DNA from: Clostridiales bacterium
GTDB lineage: Bacteria > Bacillota > Clostridia > Saccharofermentanales > Saccharofermentanaceae
DNA length: 64,000 bases
NCBI GenBank assembly: GCA_017551625.1
Contig: JAFZLF010000026.1
Coordinates: 1 to 64,000, forward strand
Direction: 5' to 3'
Positions 7,999 to 17,261 of this stretch are shown here, piece after piece. Under the pieces are notes generated by a model, which worked only from the letters and a program-made list of their open reading frames with translations, was not told where the DNA came from and did not search any database. Positions within the stretch are counted from its first letter, which is position 1, and the number at the start of each line of letters is the position of its first letter. The position numbers and the translations under genes were made by a program.

Positions 7999-8865
7999 AT
8001 GAAAGAAGTGGATGATAACAGTTTTGACTGCAAGTATGTATCGGTATATGTGCCGGACAAGGCGAAACTTGCTTTCCTGATCAAAGAAGCCAAGGGACCG
8101 GATCGGACCATGGCCGAGTTTGCGGAAGCTTGTGGCACGCTCTCGGCGCCGTCTTTCTCGAGGATCATCAAGGGGAATATTGTCAAACCGCTGACGGTCG
8201 AAGTGATCCAGTCTATCGTGAAGAATGCCGCTCCGGGAGCGAATGTGGAGTACTACTCGCTCATGCGGGCAAACGGCATGATTCCGGCAGAAGTGGATGA
8301 CAGACATAAGAAACACGGAGATGAGGAATACGAATACGAGCGTGAACTGAAGAATAGGGAAATCAAGACACGCAACATCGTCACGGATGAGCTTCTGGCC
8401 AGAGGAATCATGATGCAACTGATCCCGTATTCGCCGCTCCGCTTGATCCGTAACGAAGAAATACCGGCGGGAAAATTCCGTCTTGCGATCCCGGCTTCAT
8501 TTTCGATCAGAGTGGCCGGTGAAGAACAGTCGTATTGGTTTTATAAGTATGTCTCGTCGGATCGTTACTGGAGAAACGATATACGCGATTTCTCGGAACT
8601 GTTCCTCCGGGATCTTTGGGAACCGGAGACACTGAAAGAAGTGAAGGTGACCTTCGTGTTCGCGGACAAAGACCATTACGAAGAGACTCTGGAAAAGATG
8701 AAAGATATCAAGATCAATAACTACATTTCTTTTTTGCTGGTGGATCCGGAAAACGGAATTGCTATGGAAGAGAAGATGCTTCCGAGATATGACGGGAAGG
8801 CAGGGAAGAGTATCTTTGATTATCCGAGGATGGAAGCAGATTGGGAAGATCCGGAGAATAAGTAA
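7999..8865 (+). CDS. XRE-type helix-turn-helix protein with unknown C-terminal domain
   Basis: 288 residues. Residues 20-95 look like an XRE-type helix-turn-helix: RTMAEFAEACGTLSAPSFSRIIKG is the usual helix2-turn-helix3 with the SRIIKG recognition-helix end. Residues 130-288 form a mixed alpha/beta domain I do not recognise, with aromatic-rich strands (SYWFYKYVSSDRYW). AAAGG lies ten bases before the ATG. It is likely a transcriptional regulator. Palindromes in its own promoter suggest autoregulation. Similar A-rich motifs at the next gene's promoter make the large AAA+ protein a second candidate target. A terminator-like hairpin (8929-8972) separates the two genes. The regulatory links are inferred. 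Confidence 0.75.
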   Translation: MKEVDDNSFDCKYVSVYVPDKAKLAFLIKEAKGPDRTMAEFAEACGTLSAPSFSRIIKGNIVKPLTVEVIQSIVKNAAPGANVEYYSLMRANGMIPAEVDDRHKKHGDEEYEYERELKNREIKTRNIVTDELLARGIMMQLIPYSPLRLIRNEEIPAGKFRLAIPASFSIRVAGEEQSYWFYKYVSSDRYWRNDIRDFSELFLRDLWEPETLKEVKVTFVFADKDHYEETLEKMKDIKINNYISFLLVDPENGIAMEEKMLPRYDGKAGKSIFDYPRMEADWEDPENK

Positions 8866-8928
8866 CGTCGGGAAAAACAATAGTAGCGAGAATAAGATAC
8901 CGAGTATTTCAATTATCCAATAGAGAAG

Positions 8929-8972
8929 AGCCGTCTCAAAAGTGCTGAAATCACGAAGAGGCGGCTTGTTTT
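8929..8972 (+). terminator. Rho-independent terminator after the XRE-type gene
   Basis: AGCCGTCTC (8929-8937) pairs with GAGGCGGCT (8958-8966), nine pairs including one G-U. It is followed by TGTTTTC. Confidence 0.7.
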
Positions 8973-9022
8973 CAAGTAGGGTGAATCACCTCTGCGGTTG
9001 TACTTTTGCAACTTAAAATTTT

Positions 9023-9111
9023 GCAAACGCGAAATTTCTTCTTTACAAACACGAAATCGCGGTGTATAATTCGAAACGTAAACACAAAATTCCCATTCGT
9101 AAATACGAAAC
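9023..9111 (+). repeat. Four phased direct repeats around the AAA+ gene promoter
   Basis: Four 13-mers fitting RYAAAYRCRAAAY begin at 9023 (GCAAACGCGAAAT), 9045 (ACAAACACGAAAT), 9078 (GTAAACACAAAAT) and 9099 (GTAAATACGAAAC). Start-to-start spacings are 22, 33 and 21 bp, about two, three and two helical turns, so all face the same side of the DNA. The first lies upstream of the -35 box, the second overlaps it and the last two follow the transcription start. This is what an array of regulator sites would look like. Confidence 0.65.
9042..9070 (+). promoter_or_regulatory. Promoter of the AAA+ gene
   Basis: TTTACA (9042-9047) and TATAAT (9065-9070) with a 17-bp spacer. The predicted start near 9077 leaves a leader of about 55 nt containing two of the direct repeats. 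Confidence 0.75.
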
Positions 9112-9132
9112 ACATAACAGGAGGAAGAGACC

Positions 9133-11970
9133 ATGAGATACTATGCTTTTTCTATCAACACAAACAAAGAAAAGATCGAAAAGAACGCTAAGATCGCGCT
9201 CCGCGACTATAGTTACGACGAGCCGATCGCCGCGCTGAATAGTTTCATGTTTAAGAAATCGGAAAACGATATCACATTTTTCATCTATAAAGAAGAAGGG
9301 AGTATGTCCCTCGCGGCCTTCGCGTTTGACGAGCAGAAGGTGTCGTATCAGCATGCCTATGAGCATATCTGTGATCTTCTTGACATGAATTTCTGCGCCA
9401 GACCGATCCACGGCGATCCGTATGAGGTCACTATGTATCATTTCATGGAACTTCTCGATGAAGCGAGAAGACGCGGATTCCTGCAGGGATTGTGGAGCCG
9501 GATCTCCGACACTACGCATCTGTGGCTGAACTACCATAGTATCGAAGATATCAAGTCGCTGCCTTTCGAACTCGAGGAGCGAATCGTTCCGGAAAAGGCG
9601 CCATCCCTCTCGATCTATGATGAGGCTTTCCGCGAAGAACTCTCAAATATCAGGAAGCATAAACTCCCCTCGAAAGAGCCGGTCAATCTGGTGCACTATA
9701 TCCTTTCCGGCAATAGCCGCAAGGTGGAATACCAGCTTGCTGAGACGCTGGTCAGTCACCTGTTCCGGGCCAATCGCCTGACGACGAGACGTGTAGTCTA
9801 CATAAGCGAGATCCATCCTGTGCACTTTACGAAGGAGCATTTCTTCGAGAAACTGATCGAGAATAACTATGGAGGGACCATCGTTATTGATATGTCCGTG
9901 CTGTTCGGATTCGCCCCTGCTGATTACACGAATGTAAGCAAGTATCTGGAGAAACTGTTCAAGACATATTTCAGTCATTGCCTCTTCATTTTCACCTATA
10001 ACAAAGCGGACCCGGGTTATTCCTATTATCTTCTTCAGGAGATCGGGAAGATCGTGACTGTGCTTCCTTTCAAAGAAGGAAAGGGAGACAGAAAAGCAGC
10101 CGCGAAATATCTCAAGACCTTGATCGAAGGATCGGAGTATGCCGCATATGCCGGATACATGGATGAATTCATGGAGACGCTCAAAGGCGGAAGCTTCACC
10201 CAGACCCAGATCGTGGAAGCACTGGAGAGATTCGGTCCCTGGAGCATGAACAAGTCTCTGAATGGGGCGTATGATTATGACAGCTCCGAGCGGTTTATGC
10301 TGGAACGAGACGCAGAAGAGATTTCTGCACAGGATAAACTCGATCATCTTATCGGGCTTTCGATCGTCAAGAAGCAGATCGAGCGCGTGATTGCTTCGGA
10401 TATCGTGGAGAAAGCGAGAAAGAAGGAACAGGGAGATGAATACCAGTCCATCTCGACGCATATGATCTTCTCGGGGAATCCGGGAACGGCCAAGACTACC
10501 GTCGCGAAGATCTTCGCAGGGATCGCGAAGGAAAGAGACGTACTCAGAAGCGGCGTTTTCGTCGAGCGTGGCGGGATGGATCTGGACGGGTTATGCTGTG
10601 TCTCCGCCATCCGTGAAGCGTTCGTAGCGGCCCGCGGCGGCGTACTCTTTATCGATGAAGCGTATGCCATGCGCAGTTCAGTCGCGATAGCGACGCTTAT
10701 CCAGGAGATGGAGAACCAGAGAGAAAATGTTATCGTTATTCTGGCGGGTTATCACGAGAGAATGCAGGATTTTCTCGAGCATAATGAGGGCCTGCGGAGC
10801 CGTATCCCGCACTGGATCGATTTCCCGGATTATTCCACCGAAGAACTGACACAGATCTTTACCCTTATGATCAGCGATCTCAAACTGCATGTGACTGAAG
10901 AAGCGGTAAAAGCAGCTTCGCTTCTCTTTGACCGGATGCGGCTCATCGAGAACTTCGGCAACGGCCGGTATGTCAGAAACCTTGTGGGACGGGCGATGTT
11001 TAACCAGTCCGCGAGACTTCTTGCGACGTATGGTTCAGTGGACCGTGTTCCGAAGGAGGAACTCTTCCTGATCAAAAAGGAGGACATCAGCAGCCTTCAG
11101 GAAGGACAGTTGGAAGCCCGGGAACCGGGACAGGCGCGATCTGAACTGGATGCCCTGATCGGTCTTGCTTCGGCCAAGGAGGTCATCAACAAGGCCATCT
11201 CCAAGTTCAAACTCGACAAGCTCTGTATGGATCGGGGCATGAAGAGAAACCGCGGGTCCATGCACATGGTCTTTACCGGTAATCCCGGAACGGCGAAGAC
11301 GACAGTCGCCAGACTCTGTTCGGAGATATTAAACGACGAGAAGATCCTGTCGACAGGTTCCTTCGTAGAAGTCGGAAGAGCGGATCTTGTCGGCGATCAC
11401 GTCGGGGAGACGGCAATTCTGGTGAAGAAGAAGTTCCGTGAAGCCGCGGGCGGCGTCCTCTTCATCGATGAGGCCTACTCGCTCTGCGATCATATCGAGG
11501 GCAGTTTCGGCGATGAGGCGATCAATACGATCGTACAGGAGATGGAGAACCACAGAGAAGATGTGGTCGTCATCTTCGCAGGATACCCGAAGCCTATGAA
11601 GGATTTTGTCGACAGAAATCCCGGCATGAAGTCGAGGATCGCCTTCTTCGTGGAGTTCGCGGATTACTCCACGGACGAGCTGTGCGAGATCACGAAGCTC
11701 ATGGTGGAAAAAAAGCAGATGACCATCACGGAAGAGGCGCTTCGTAAGCTCCGCGGATTCTATGACGTGGCCAGAAAAACTACGGACTACGGCAATGGCC
11801 GTTTCGTCAGAAAACTTCTCGAAGAAGCAGAGATGAATCTGGCGAACCGTGTCATCCGTATTCCCGAGGAGAAACTGACGGAGCAGATCCTCTCCACGCT
11901 CGAAGAGTGTGATATTCCCGACTATAAGCCTGAAGAGAAGGCGAGGTTTAAGATGGGCTTCGCCGGCTAA
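9133..11970 (+). CDS. CbbX/SpoVK-like AAA+ ATPase with three AAA-like modules
   Basis: 945 residues. Two recognisable CbbX/SpoVK-type AAA+ modules are present. Module 2 has Walker A GNPGTAKTT (448-456), Walker B LFIDEA with D508/E509, and arginine-finger region GLRSRIP. Module 3 has Walker A GNPGTAKTT (716-724), Walker B with D779/E780, pore-loop GRADLVGDHVGET and finger region GMKSRIAF. Module 2 lacks the GRADLVG pore-loop pattern. Residues 175-395 look like a decayed AAA module: LSGNSRK (191-197) sits where Walker A should be and TIVIDMS (249-255) where Walker B should be. Residues 1-170 are unrecognised. Relatives are hexameric remodelling ATPases; the substrate here is unknown. AGGAGG lies ten bases before the ATG. 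The gene stands alone between two terminators. Confidence 0.9.
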   Translation: MRYYAFSINTNKEKIEKNAKIALRDYSYDEPIAALNSFMFKKSENDITFFIYKEEGSMSLAAFAFDEQKVSYQHAYEHICDLLDMNFCARPIHGDPYEVTMYHFMELLDEARRRGFLQGLWSRISDTTHLWLNYHSIEDIKSLPFELEERIVPEKAPSLSIYDEAFREELSNIRKHKLPSKEPVNLVHYILSGNSRKVEYQLAETLVSHLFRANRLTTRRVVYISEIHPVHFTKEHFFEKLIENNYGGTIVIDMSVLFGFAPADYTNVSKYLEKLFKTYFSHCLFIFTYNKADPGYSYYLLQEIGKIVTVLPFKEGKGDRKAAAKYLKTLIEGSEYAAYAGYMDEFMETLKGGSFTQTQIVEALERFGPWSMNKSLNGAYDYDSSERFMLERDAEEISAQDKLDHLIGLSIVKKQIERVIASDIVEKARKKEQGDEYQSISTHMIFSGNPGTAKTTVAKIFAGIAKERDVLRSGVFVERGGMDLDGLCCVSAIREAFVAARGGVLFIDEAYAMRSSVAIATLIQEMENQRENVIVILAGYHERMQDFLEHNEGLRSRIPHWIDFPDYSTEELTQIFTLMISDLKLHVTEEAVKAASLLFDRMRLIENFGNGRYVRNLVGRAMFNQSARLLATYGSVDRVPKEELFLIKKEDISSLQEGQLEAREPGQARSELDALIGLASAKEVINKAISKFKLDKLCMDRGMKRNRGSMHMVFTGNPGTAKTTVARLCSEILNDEKILSTGSFVEVGRADLVGDHVGETAILVKKKFREAAGGVLFIDEAYSLCDHIEGSFGDEAINTIVQEMENHREDVVVIFAGYPKPMKDFVDRNPGMKSRIAFFVEFADYSTDELCEITKLMVEKKQMTITEEALRKLRGFYDVARKTTDYGNGRFVRKLLEEAEMNLANRVIRIPEEKLTEQILSTLEECDIPDYKPEEKARFKMGFAG

Positions 11971-11998
11971 ACGATAAAGTCGATATGCCTGATCATTT

Positions 11999-12053
11999 GT
12001 CGCTGATTGCGTCGCTCCTGAGCACCTCGAGAGGAACACGATCAGCGACTTTT
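11999..12053 (+). terminator. Rho-independent terminator after the AAA+ gene
   Basis: GTCGCTGAT (11999-12007) pairs perfectly with ATCAGCGAC (12041-12049), followed by TTTTGT. Confidence 0.75.
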
Positions 12054-12091
12054 GTCGTCCATTCCCACGTATTTATTGACGAACTGTATTT

Positions 12092-12121
12092 TTGAGAAAA
12101 AAATTTAGTTTAGAGTATAAT
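12092..12121 (+). promoter_or_regulatory. Promoter of the DUF3592/hybrid kinase operon
   Basis: TTGAGA (12092-12097), 18-bp spacer, TATAAT (12116-12121). The predicted start near 12128 precedes the first gene by about 33 nt. Confidence 0.65.
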
Positions 12122-12160
12122 ATATTACAGAGTGGATAGGGAATCCCGGGGGAGGGAAAT

Positions 12161-12622
12161 ATGGACAAACCAATCATGATCGTGATCGCCGTTGTTGCGG
12201 TGGTCGTGGTGTTTTCGATCTTAAGCTCGATCAAGAATGCAGCCAGACGGCGTATCGAGAAGGACTTCTATAAGAAGATGACAGGACGGGCCACCGGAAA
12301 TATCCTGAGTCGCAACGTGACCAAAGAACGCGTCGAGACTTCCCGTGACGACGAAGAAGAGAAATATGAATACGTATGTTATGTGACATATGAATTTGTC
12401 GTCAACGGAGTCACCTATAAAGGAAGCGGCGAAGGGTCGCGCTCCGGAGGGCAGAAGAAACAGCAGACGATCTGTTATGACCCTGCCGATCCCGATTCCA
12501 ACTGCACGGAGTACTACTACAAGAAAAAGACGAGCTCGCATATCCTCAGTACCCTGATCACACTGGGTATTGTCGTTGCGGTGCTCGTCTTTGCTTATAT
12601 GAAGTCGAAGGGGAAGATCTGA
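12161..12622 (+). CDS. DUF3592-like membrane protein
   Basis: 153 residues with one N-terminal and one C-terminal membrane helix. The central soluble part resembles DUF3592: a strand pair with YEYVCYVTYEFVVNGVTY, then a glycine-rich turn and TICYDPADPDSN, equivalent to the YdP-dP motif of that family. Molecular function of the family is not established. GGAGGG lies six bases before the ATG. The stop codon is one base before the start of the hybrid histidine kinase, so the two are surely co-transcribed and perhaps translationally coupled. Confidence 0.8.
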   Translation: MDKPIMIVIAVVAVVVVFSILSSIKNAARRRIEKDFYKKMTGRATGNILSRNVTKERVETSRDDEEEKYEYVCYVTYEFVVNGVTYKGSGEGSRSGGQKKQQTICYDPADPDSNCTEYYYKKKTSSHILSTLITLGIVVAVLVFAYMKSKGKI

Positions 12623-12623
12623 C

Positions 12624-14900
12624 ATGGAGATTACATCCGATTATAAGAAGGCGAATGCCTATACGCTGAAGTGTATGTGTGTGTCGTCGATCGTCATGAT
12701 CGTGGCCTGGACGCTCAATGTCCTGAAGATATTCATCATCGACCAGACGATCATGAATCACTCCCTGATCGGGGTCTTCATCTTCATCGTCTGCGGTTTT
12801 CTGGTCAAGTTTACGCTGGGGTTTGAAAGACCGGTATCCAATTATCTGATGCTCTTCCTGTTCGTCGGCATGATCACTTTCGTTAACATGCAGCTGTCCT
12901 ATCACGTGACACTCTTCATGCCGTTCCCGATGGTATGCGCGGTCCTGTATGGCAGGAAACGGTACGCCAGATATACGTTCGCGCTGATCAGTCTCGGATT
13001 TCTAAGTTCGGTCCTGGTGGGATACCAGATCGGTCTATGCGATGCCAATATGCTGATATTGACAACATCGACCAAGGCCAACGAGACGGCCCGCCTCGTC
13101 GCGGGGTCCTTCGAATTTAATTCCAATCAGGTGTTCCTGGTGCTGTTCTTCGTCGTGCCGAGAGTCATGGCATTCTGGGCATTTACTGCGGTGCTCAATT
13201 ACATCATGAAGAGTATCCAGGAGAAGACTCTCCATGAGCAGGAGAGCCTGCGGCTGGCGGAGTCCGAGAGACTCGCCAATCAGGCGAAGAGCCGTTTCCT
13301 CGCGCAGATGTCACATGAGATCCGTACGCCGATCAATACCGTGCTCGGCATGAACGAGATGATCCTTCACAAGGCACAGGATGAAGAGATCCTCGATTAT
13401 TCCCGGAGCATCAAGAAGTCGGGAAAGAATCTGCTCATGCTCATCAACAGCATCCTCGATTTCTCTAAGATCGAAGACGGCAAGATGGAACTCCTGCCGG
13501 TCAACTACAACATGGCCGATCTGATCGAAGGTCTGCGCATCTCTGTCGAACACCGCGCGAAGGATAAGGGACTGGACTTCGTGATTTCCGCGGATCCGGC
13601 TCTTCCAAGGGAACTCTTCGGTGATGATCTCCGGATCAGCCAGGTCATCGTCAATCTCCTAACCAATGCGGTCAAGTACACCAAGGAAGGATCTGTGACG
13701 CTCGATATCCGGGAAGAATCCCGAAAAGACGATCAGATCAGACTCTTCGTACAGGTGAAGGATACAGGTATCGGGATCAGAGAAGAAGACCTGCCGAAGT
13801 TGTTCACTTCTTTTGAACGTCTCGAGGAAAAAAAGAACCGTGCGATCGAAGGGACCGGGCTCGGTCTTTCAATCTGCACGAGACTTCTGGAGATGATGGA
13901 CAGTAAACTTGAGGTCAAGAGCACATATGGCGAGGGATCCTGTTTCTATTTCTATCTGGATCAGAAGATCGTGGACAGTACACCAATGGCGGAAACGTTG
14001 ACAACTCCGGGATTCGGGGAAACATCATCAGAAAGAACGTCAGGGGCGGTCTATCCCGATGCGAGGATCCTGGTCGTGGACGATAACGGCATGAACCTTA
14101 AGGTGATCCGCAATCTCCTGGGACTCTTCGAGATCACACCGGATGCGGAGTCCTCCGGCGCAGGTGCCATCGAGCGTATAAGGGAAAAAGATTACGATAT
14201 CGTATTCATGGACCACATGATGCCGGAGATGGACGGGATCGAGACACTCGCGAAACTCCGGAAGGAAGATCTCGTGCCGGAGCATACGGTCGTGATCGCG
14301 CTTACGGCGAATGCCATCGTCGGTGCGAGGAAGCTCTATATGGACGCGTCCTTTGATGATTACCTCACGAAACCGATCGAACTTGGCCAGCTCGCGTCAG
14401 TGCTGGATAAGTATCTCCCGGAAGAAAAGAAACGGTCGCCGGAGGTCATGGAAGAGGACGAAATACTCGAGTTCATACCCGAAGAGGATAGTGTCGCCGG
14501 GGAACATGAAGGGACCGTTTCCGGAGAAGATAAGACGGCAGAAGCGCTCGGACAGGCCCGAAAGATCGGACTGGATACCGGGACAGGAATACTATACTGC
14601 GGAAATGATGCGTCTTTCTATCTGGAGATGCTGCGCGAATTTGTCTCCGCCTACCCCGAGAAAGAAAAGAAACTCGAAGAGTGCTACGCGCAAGAAGACT
14701 GGAATAACTATAAGATCCATGTTCACGCGCTTAAGACGAATCTCGCCTCCATCGGCGCGTCAGAAACCTCTGCTCTGGCCAGAGAACTGGAAAAGGCGGC
14801 AGAGGCCGAAGATGTATCCGTTCTTCGGGACAAGCACGCTACGCTGATCTCAGAATACGGGCGGCTCGTTTCGGATCTGCAAAATAAGGTGGTCCGATAA
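12624..14900 (+). CDS. Hybrid sensor histidine kinase with receiver and HPt domains
   Basis: 758 residues. About six N-terminal membrane helices (1-200) form a MASE-like sensor with little extracellular sequence. A HisKA domain follows with the phospho-accepting H231 in MSHEIRTP. An HATPase domain has NLLTNAVKY, DTGIGI and GTGLGLSI. A receiver domain carries D530 (FMDHMMPEMDG) and lysine in LTKPIE. The HPt domain has H701 in HALKTNLASIGA. All steps of a His-Asp-His phosphorelay are therefore in one protein, and output must pass to a separate response regulator not visible in the same operon. The start is one base after the DUF3592-like gene. The acyltransferase gene follows eight bases later. 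The signal is unknown. Confidence 0.95.
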   Translation: MEITSDYKKANAYTLKCMCVSSIVMIVAWTLNVLKIFIIDQTIMNHSLIGVFIFIVCGFLVKFTLGFERPVSNYLMLFLFVGMITFVNMQLSYHVTLFMPFPMVCAVLYGRKRYARYTFALISLGFLSSVLVGYQIGLCDANMLILTTSTKANETARLVAGSFEFNSNQVFLVLFFVVPRVMAFWAFTAVLNYIMKSIQEKTLHEQESLRLAESERLANQAKSRFLAQMSHEIRTPINTVLGMNEMILHKAQDEEILDYSRSIKKSGKNLLMLINSILDFSKIEDGKMELLPVNYNMADLIEGLRISVEHRAKDKGLDFVISADPALPRELFGDDLRISQVIVNLLTNAVKYTKEGSVTLDIREESRKDDQIRLFVQVKDTGIGIREEDLPKLFTSFERLEEKKNRAIEGTGLGLSICTRLLEMMDSKLEVKSTYGEGSCFYFYLDQKIVDSTPMAETLTTPGFGETSSERTSGAVYPDARILVVDDNGMNLKVIRNLLGLFEITPDAESSGAGAIERIREKDYDIVFMDHMMPEMDGIETLAKLRKEDLVPEHTVVIALTANAIVGARKLYMDASFDDYLTKPIELGQLASVLDKYLPEEKKRSPEVMEEDEILEFIPEEDSVAGEHEGTVSGEDKTAEALGQARKIGLDTGTGILYCGNDASFYLEMLREFVSAYPEKEKKLEECYAQEDWNNYKIHVHALKTNLASIGASETSALARELEKAAEAEDVSVLRDKHATLISEYGRLVSDLQNKVVR

Positions 14901-14908
14901 GATACGAT

Positions 14909-16117
14909 ATGAGCAGCATAGCCGAACGACGGAATAAGACGAACAAGAAATTCATGGCGCTGTCGGCGCTGGGTATCTTCATGGTGGTCGACCATCATAC
15001 CTTTATTACCTTCAACTTCTTCGGCGATTTTATCCCGTATAACTCATTCTTCATGCCCATGTTCGTATTTATCTCCGGGTATTTCAATAAAGTCGACTCA
15101 GAAACGAAACTCCTGCCGTACATCTGGAAGAAGATCAAGTCGCTCCTGATTCCGTATGTTTTCCTTTCTGCGCTGGCTTTCGGACTTCAGTTCCTGATCG
15201 ACTGGTATAAGACGGGGGAGGTGCCATCTGTTCCGGACGGATATATGAAGTATCTTCTGGAAAGAGCTGTCACGATCGGGTCGTCGATCTCGATCGCCGA
15301 GCCGATGTGGTTCGTGATCTCGCTCTTTGCCGTGCTTGTGGTCTATGCGCTTCTCAAGAAGTGCCTCGGTAAGATATGGAACAGTTTTGTGGCACTCGGG
15401 ATCTTCACCTGCCTTCACGTGTTCTCCGTCGACTATTCGATGAACCTTCTGGAGGATGCATCCCCGTATTTTCTCCTGCCGCTCAAGATCCTCTTCTTCC
15501 TGCCGTTTCTCGAGATGGGGATCATCTACAGGAAATACCTCGAGAAGAAACACGAAGCGATGCCCGTGGGAGGAAAGATCGCGCTTCTTTTCGGCCTTTT
15601 GATCATGAACATGGTCCGCATGCTGTACCTGCCCGTGCCGTACGATGTAGCCTTTGACGCGCTGGGGGAGATGATGGGATTCACCAGTCCCTTTACCATC
15701 ACGCCGATGGTATCCTCGATCGTCGGGATCCTGTTCTGGCTGACACTTGTCGATCTGATCGGCAAGCCTCTCTATGAGAGTAAGTTCGTCAATTACATGT
15801 CGGCCAATACGTTCTGGATCATGGGACTGCATATCGCTTTCTTCAACATCGTCAACTGCATCCTGATGTTCATCAACAACAACCTCATCGGGCTTAAGTA
15901 CTTCAATGTGGAACTGTTTCAGATTACGGAATGGTACTTCTGGGACCTAAGTCCGAATCTCAAACTGCTGTATCTGGTCGCCGGTATACTGGGGCCTCTG
16001 GGACTTAAGTGGATCTGCGATCTGATTTGCTCTCTGCCCGGAAGAAAGCAAGTAGAAGAACCCGAGAAAACGGAAACTAAGGATGCGGAAAAAACACTGG
16101 AGACGGGAATGGTATAA
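14909..16117 (+). CDS. Acyltransferase 3 family membrane protein
   Basis: 402 residues with about ten membrane helices and the acyltransferase 3 (OafA/YrhL-type) start: ALGIFMVVDHHTF, a histidine after the first helix, and later FFMPMFVFISGYF. The family transfers acetyl or similar groups from cytoplasmic donors to extracytoplasmic sugars or lipids. The C-terminus is a charged cytoplasmic tail. It starts eight bases after the hybrid kinase stop and has only a weak, distant AAGGTGG, so it probably relies on translational coupling. Envelope modification under kinase control is an inference from position. The acceptor is unknown. Confidence 0.88.
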   Translation: MSSIAERRNKTNKKFMALSALGIFMVVDHHTFITFNFFGDFIPYNSFFMPMFVFISGYFNKVDSETKLLPYIWKKIKSLLIPYVFLSALAFGLQFLIDWYKTGEVPSVPDGYMKYLLERAVTIGSSISIAEPMWFVISLFAVLVVYALLKKCLGKIWNSFVALGIFTCLHVFSVDYSMNLLEDASPYFLLPLKILFFLPFLEMGIIYRKYLEKKHEAMPVGGKIALLFGLLIMNMVRMLYLPVPYDVAFDALGEMMGFTSPFTITPMVSSIVGILFWLTLVDLIGKPLYESKFVNYMSANTFWIMGLHIAFFNIVNCILMFINNNLIGLKYFNVELFQITEWYFWDLSPNLKLLYLVAGILGPLGLKWICDLICSLPGRKQVEEPEKTETKDAEKTLETGMV

Positions 16118-16118
16118 T
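16110..16118 (+). promoter_or_regulatory. Extended -10 promoter of the DUF4003-like gene
   Basis: TGGTATAAT overlapping the last codons and stop of the acyltransferase gene, about 40 bp before the next start codon. No clear -35 box is seen. Confidence 0.55.
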
Positions 16119-16157
16119 GACTCTGTCAAGAGGCACTACCGATAAGGAGGACGGGAT

Positions 16158-17237
16158 ATGACTGAAGAAATGAAAGCAAAATGCGACCTGCTGGTGAAGA
16201 ACCGCACCGCCATCAGAAGGAAGTTTCTCTTCGAGAATGAACTGATGACACAGGTATCGGCATTGGTCTTCACATCGGACGATGTGGAGGCGGACGTCAA
16301 GAAGATGGCCGAGTGCAGGAAACTTCTCGATCGAAAGACGCGACCGCTGTCGATCCTCCGCGCGACGGTGGAACTTCTGCTCCTCAGCAAGATGTCACTT
16401 GCCGCTGACCCGGCGGAGTATCTGTCTGATGTGAAGAAGGTCTACGGGAAGATCCAGAAAGGACAGCTTCTCGAGAATGCATATATGGCGCTGGCGGCGA
16501 TCCTGATCGTGGATCTCGGACGCCGTGAAGACAGCGATGAGATCGTCGCGAAATATAGGGAACTGATCTCGCGTATGAACAAGGACCATCCGATCCTGAC
16601 CGACTCGGAGGACACCTCTTTTGCCGCTTTTCTCGCGCTCACGGACAAGAGCGCCGACACGATACTCTCTGATCTCGAGACAGGCTACAATTACATGAAG
16701 AAGACCTGTAAGTTTAAGGCTTCCGGGAATGCGATCTATGAGCTCTGCGAGATGCTGGCGCTGACATACGGAGACATGGAAGAAAAGTGTGACAAAGTCA
16801 TGCGGATCTACAGTGCTTTTGCCAAGAGAAAAGCGGAATACGGAAACGGACAGGAATTCTCCTCGCTCGGCGCACTCATCGACGTCGATCTGGATATCGA
16901 TACGATGGTGGACAGCATCGTCGAGGCTGAGCACTATCTCAAGTGCCAGAAGGTTTTTGGCGATAAGGATGAGGAGAAGAAGAGCCGGCTGGTGTACGCC
17001 GCTTTCCTCGTAGCCGATGTCTACGGGCGCAGTACGGATCCGATGAGCAACGCGATCGCTACCAATACTCTGACGATGATACGGGCCAAGAAGATCTCTA
17101 CGGTGATCTCTGTTATCGGTTCTGTCGCGCCTTCCGTGATCTCTTCGATGCTTCCTTCGGAAGACTCGAAAGAGAAGACGGATGAAGGAGAAAAAGACGG
17201 AGCGGAAACAAAAGAAGAATCGAAAGACGGAAAGTAA
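16158..17237 (+). CDS. DUF4003-like protein
   Basis: 359 residues, cytoplasmic and largely helical, without a signal peptide. The pattern of the first 280 residues (KCDLLVKNRTAIRRKF, then SALVFTSDDVEADVKKM, and a late FSSLGAL) matches the DUF4003 family of Firmicutes, whose function is not known. The last 30 residues are a low-complexity Lys/Glu-rich tail. AAGGAGG lies eight bases before the ATG. An extended -10 element within the end of the preceding gene gives it its own promoter. The lipoprotein gene at 17262 follows after 24 bp. Confidence 0.8.
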   Translation: MTEEMKAKCDLLVKNRTAIRRKFLFENELMTQVSALVFTSDDVEADVKKMAECRKLLDRKTRPLSILRATVELLLLSKMSLAADPAEYLSDVKKVYGKIQKGQLLENAYMALAAILIVDLGRREDSDEIVAKYRELISRMNKDHPILTDSEDTSFAAFLALTDKSADTILSDLETGYNYMKKTCKFKASGNAIYELCEMLALTYGDMEEKCDKVMRIYSAFAKRKAEYGNGQEFSSLGALIDVDLDIDTMVDSIVEAEHYLKCQKVFGDKDEEKKSRLVYAAFLVADVYGRSTDPMSNAIATNTLTMIRAKKISTVISVIGSVAPSVISSMLPSEDSKEKTDEGEKDGAETKEESKDGK

Positions 17238-17261
17238 TACCTTTGGATGGAGGTTCGGGTC

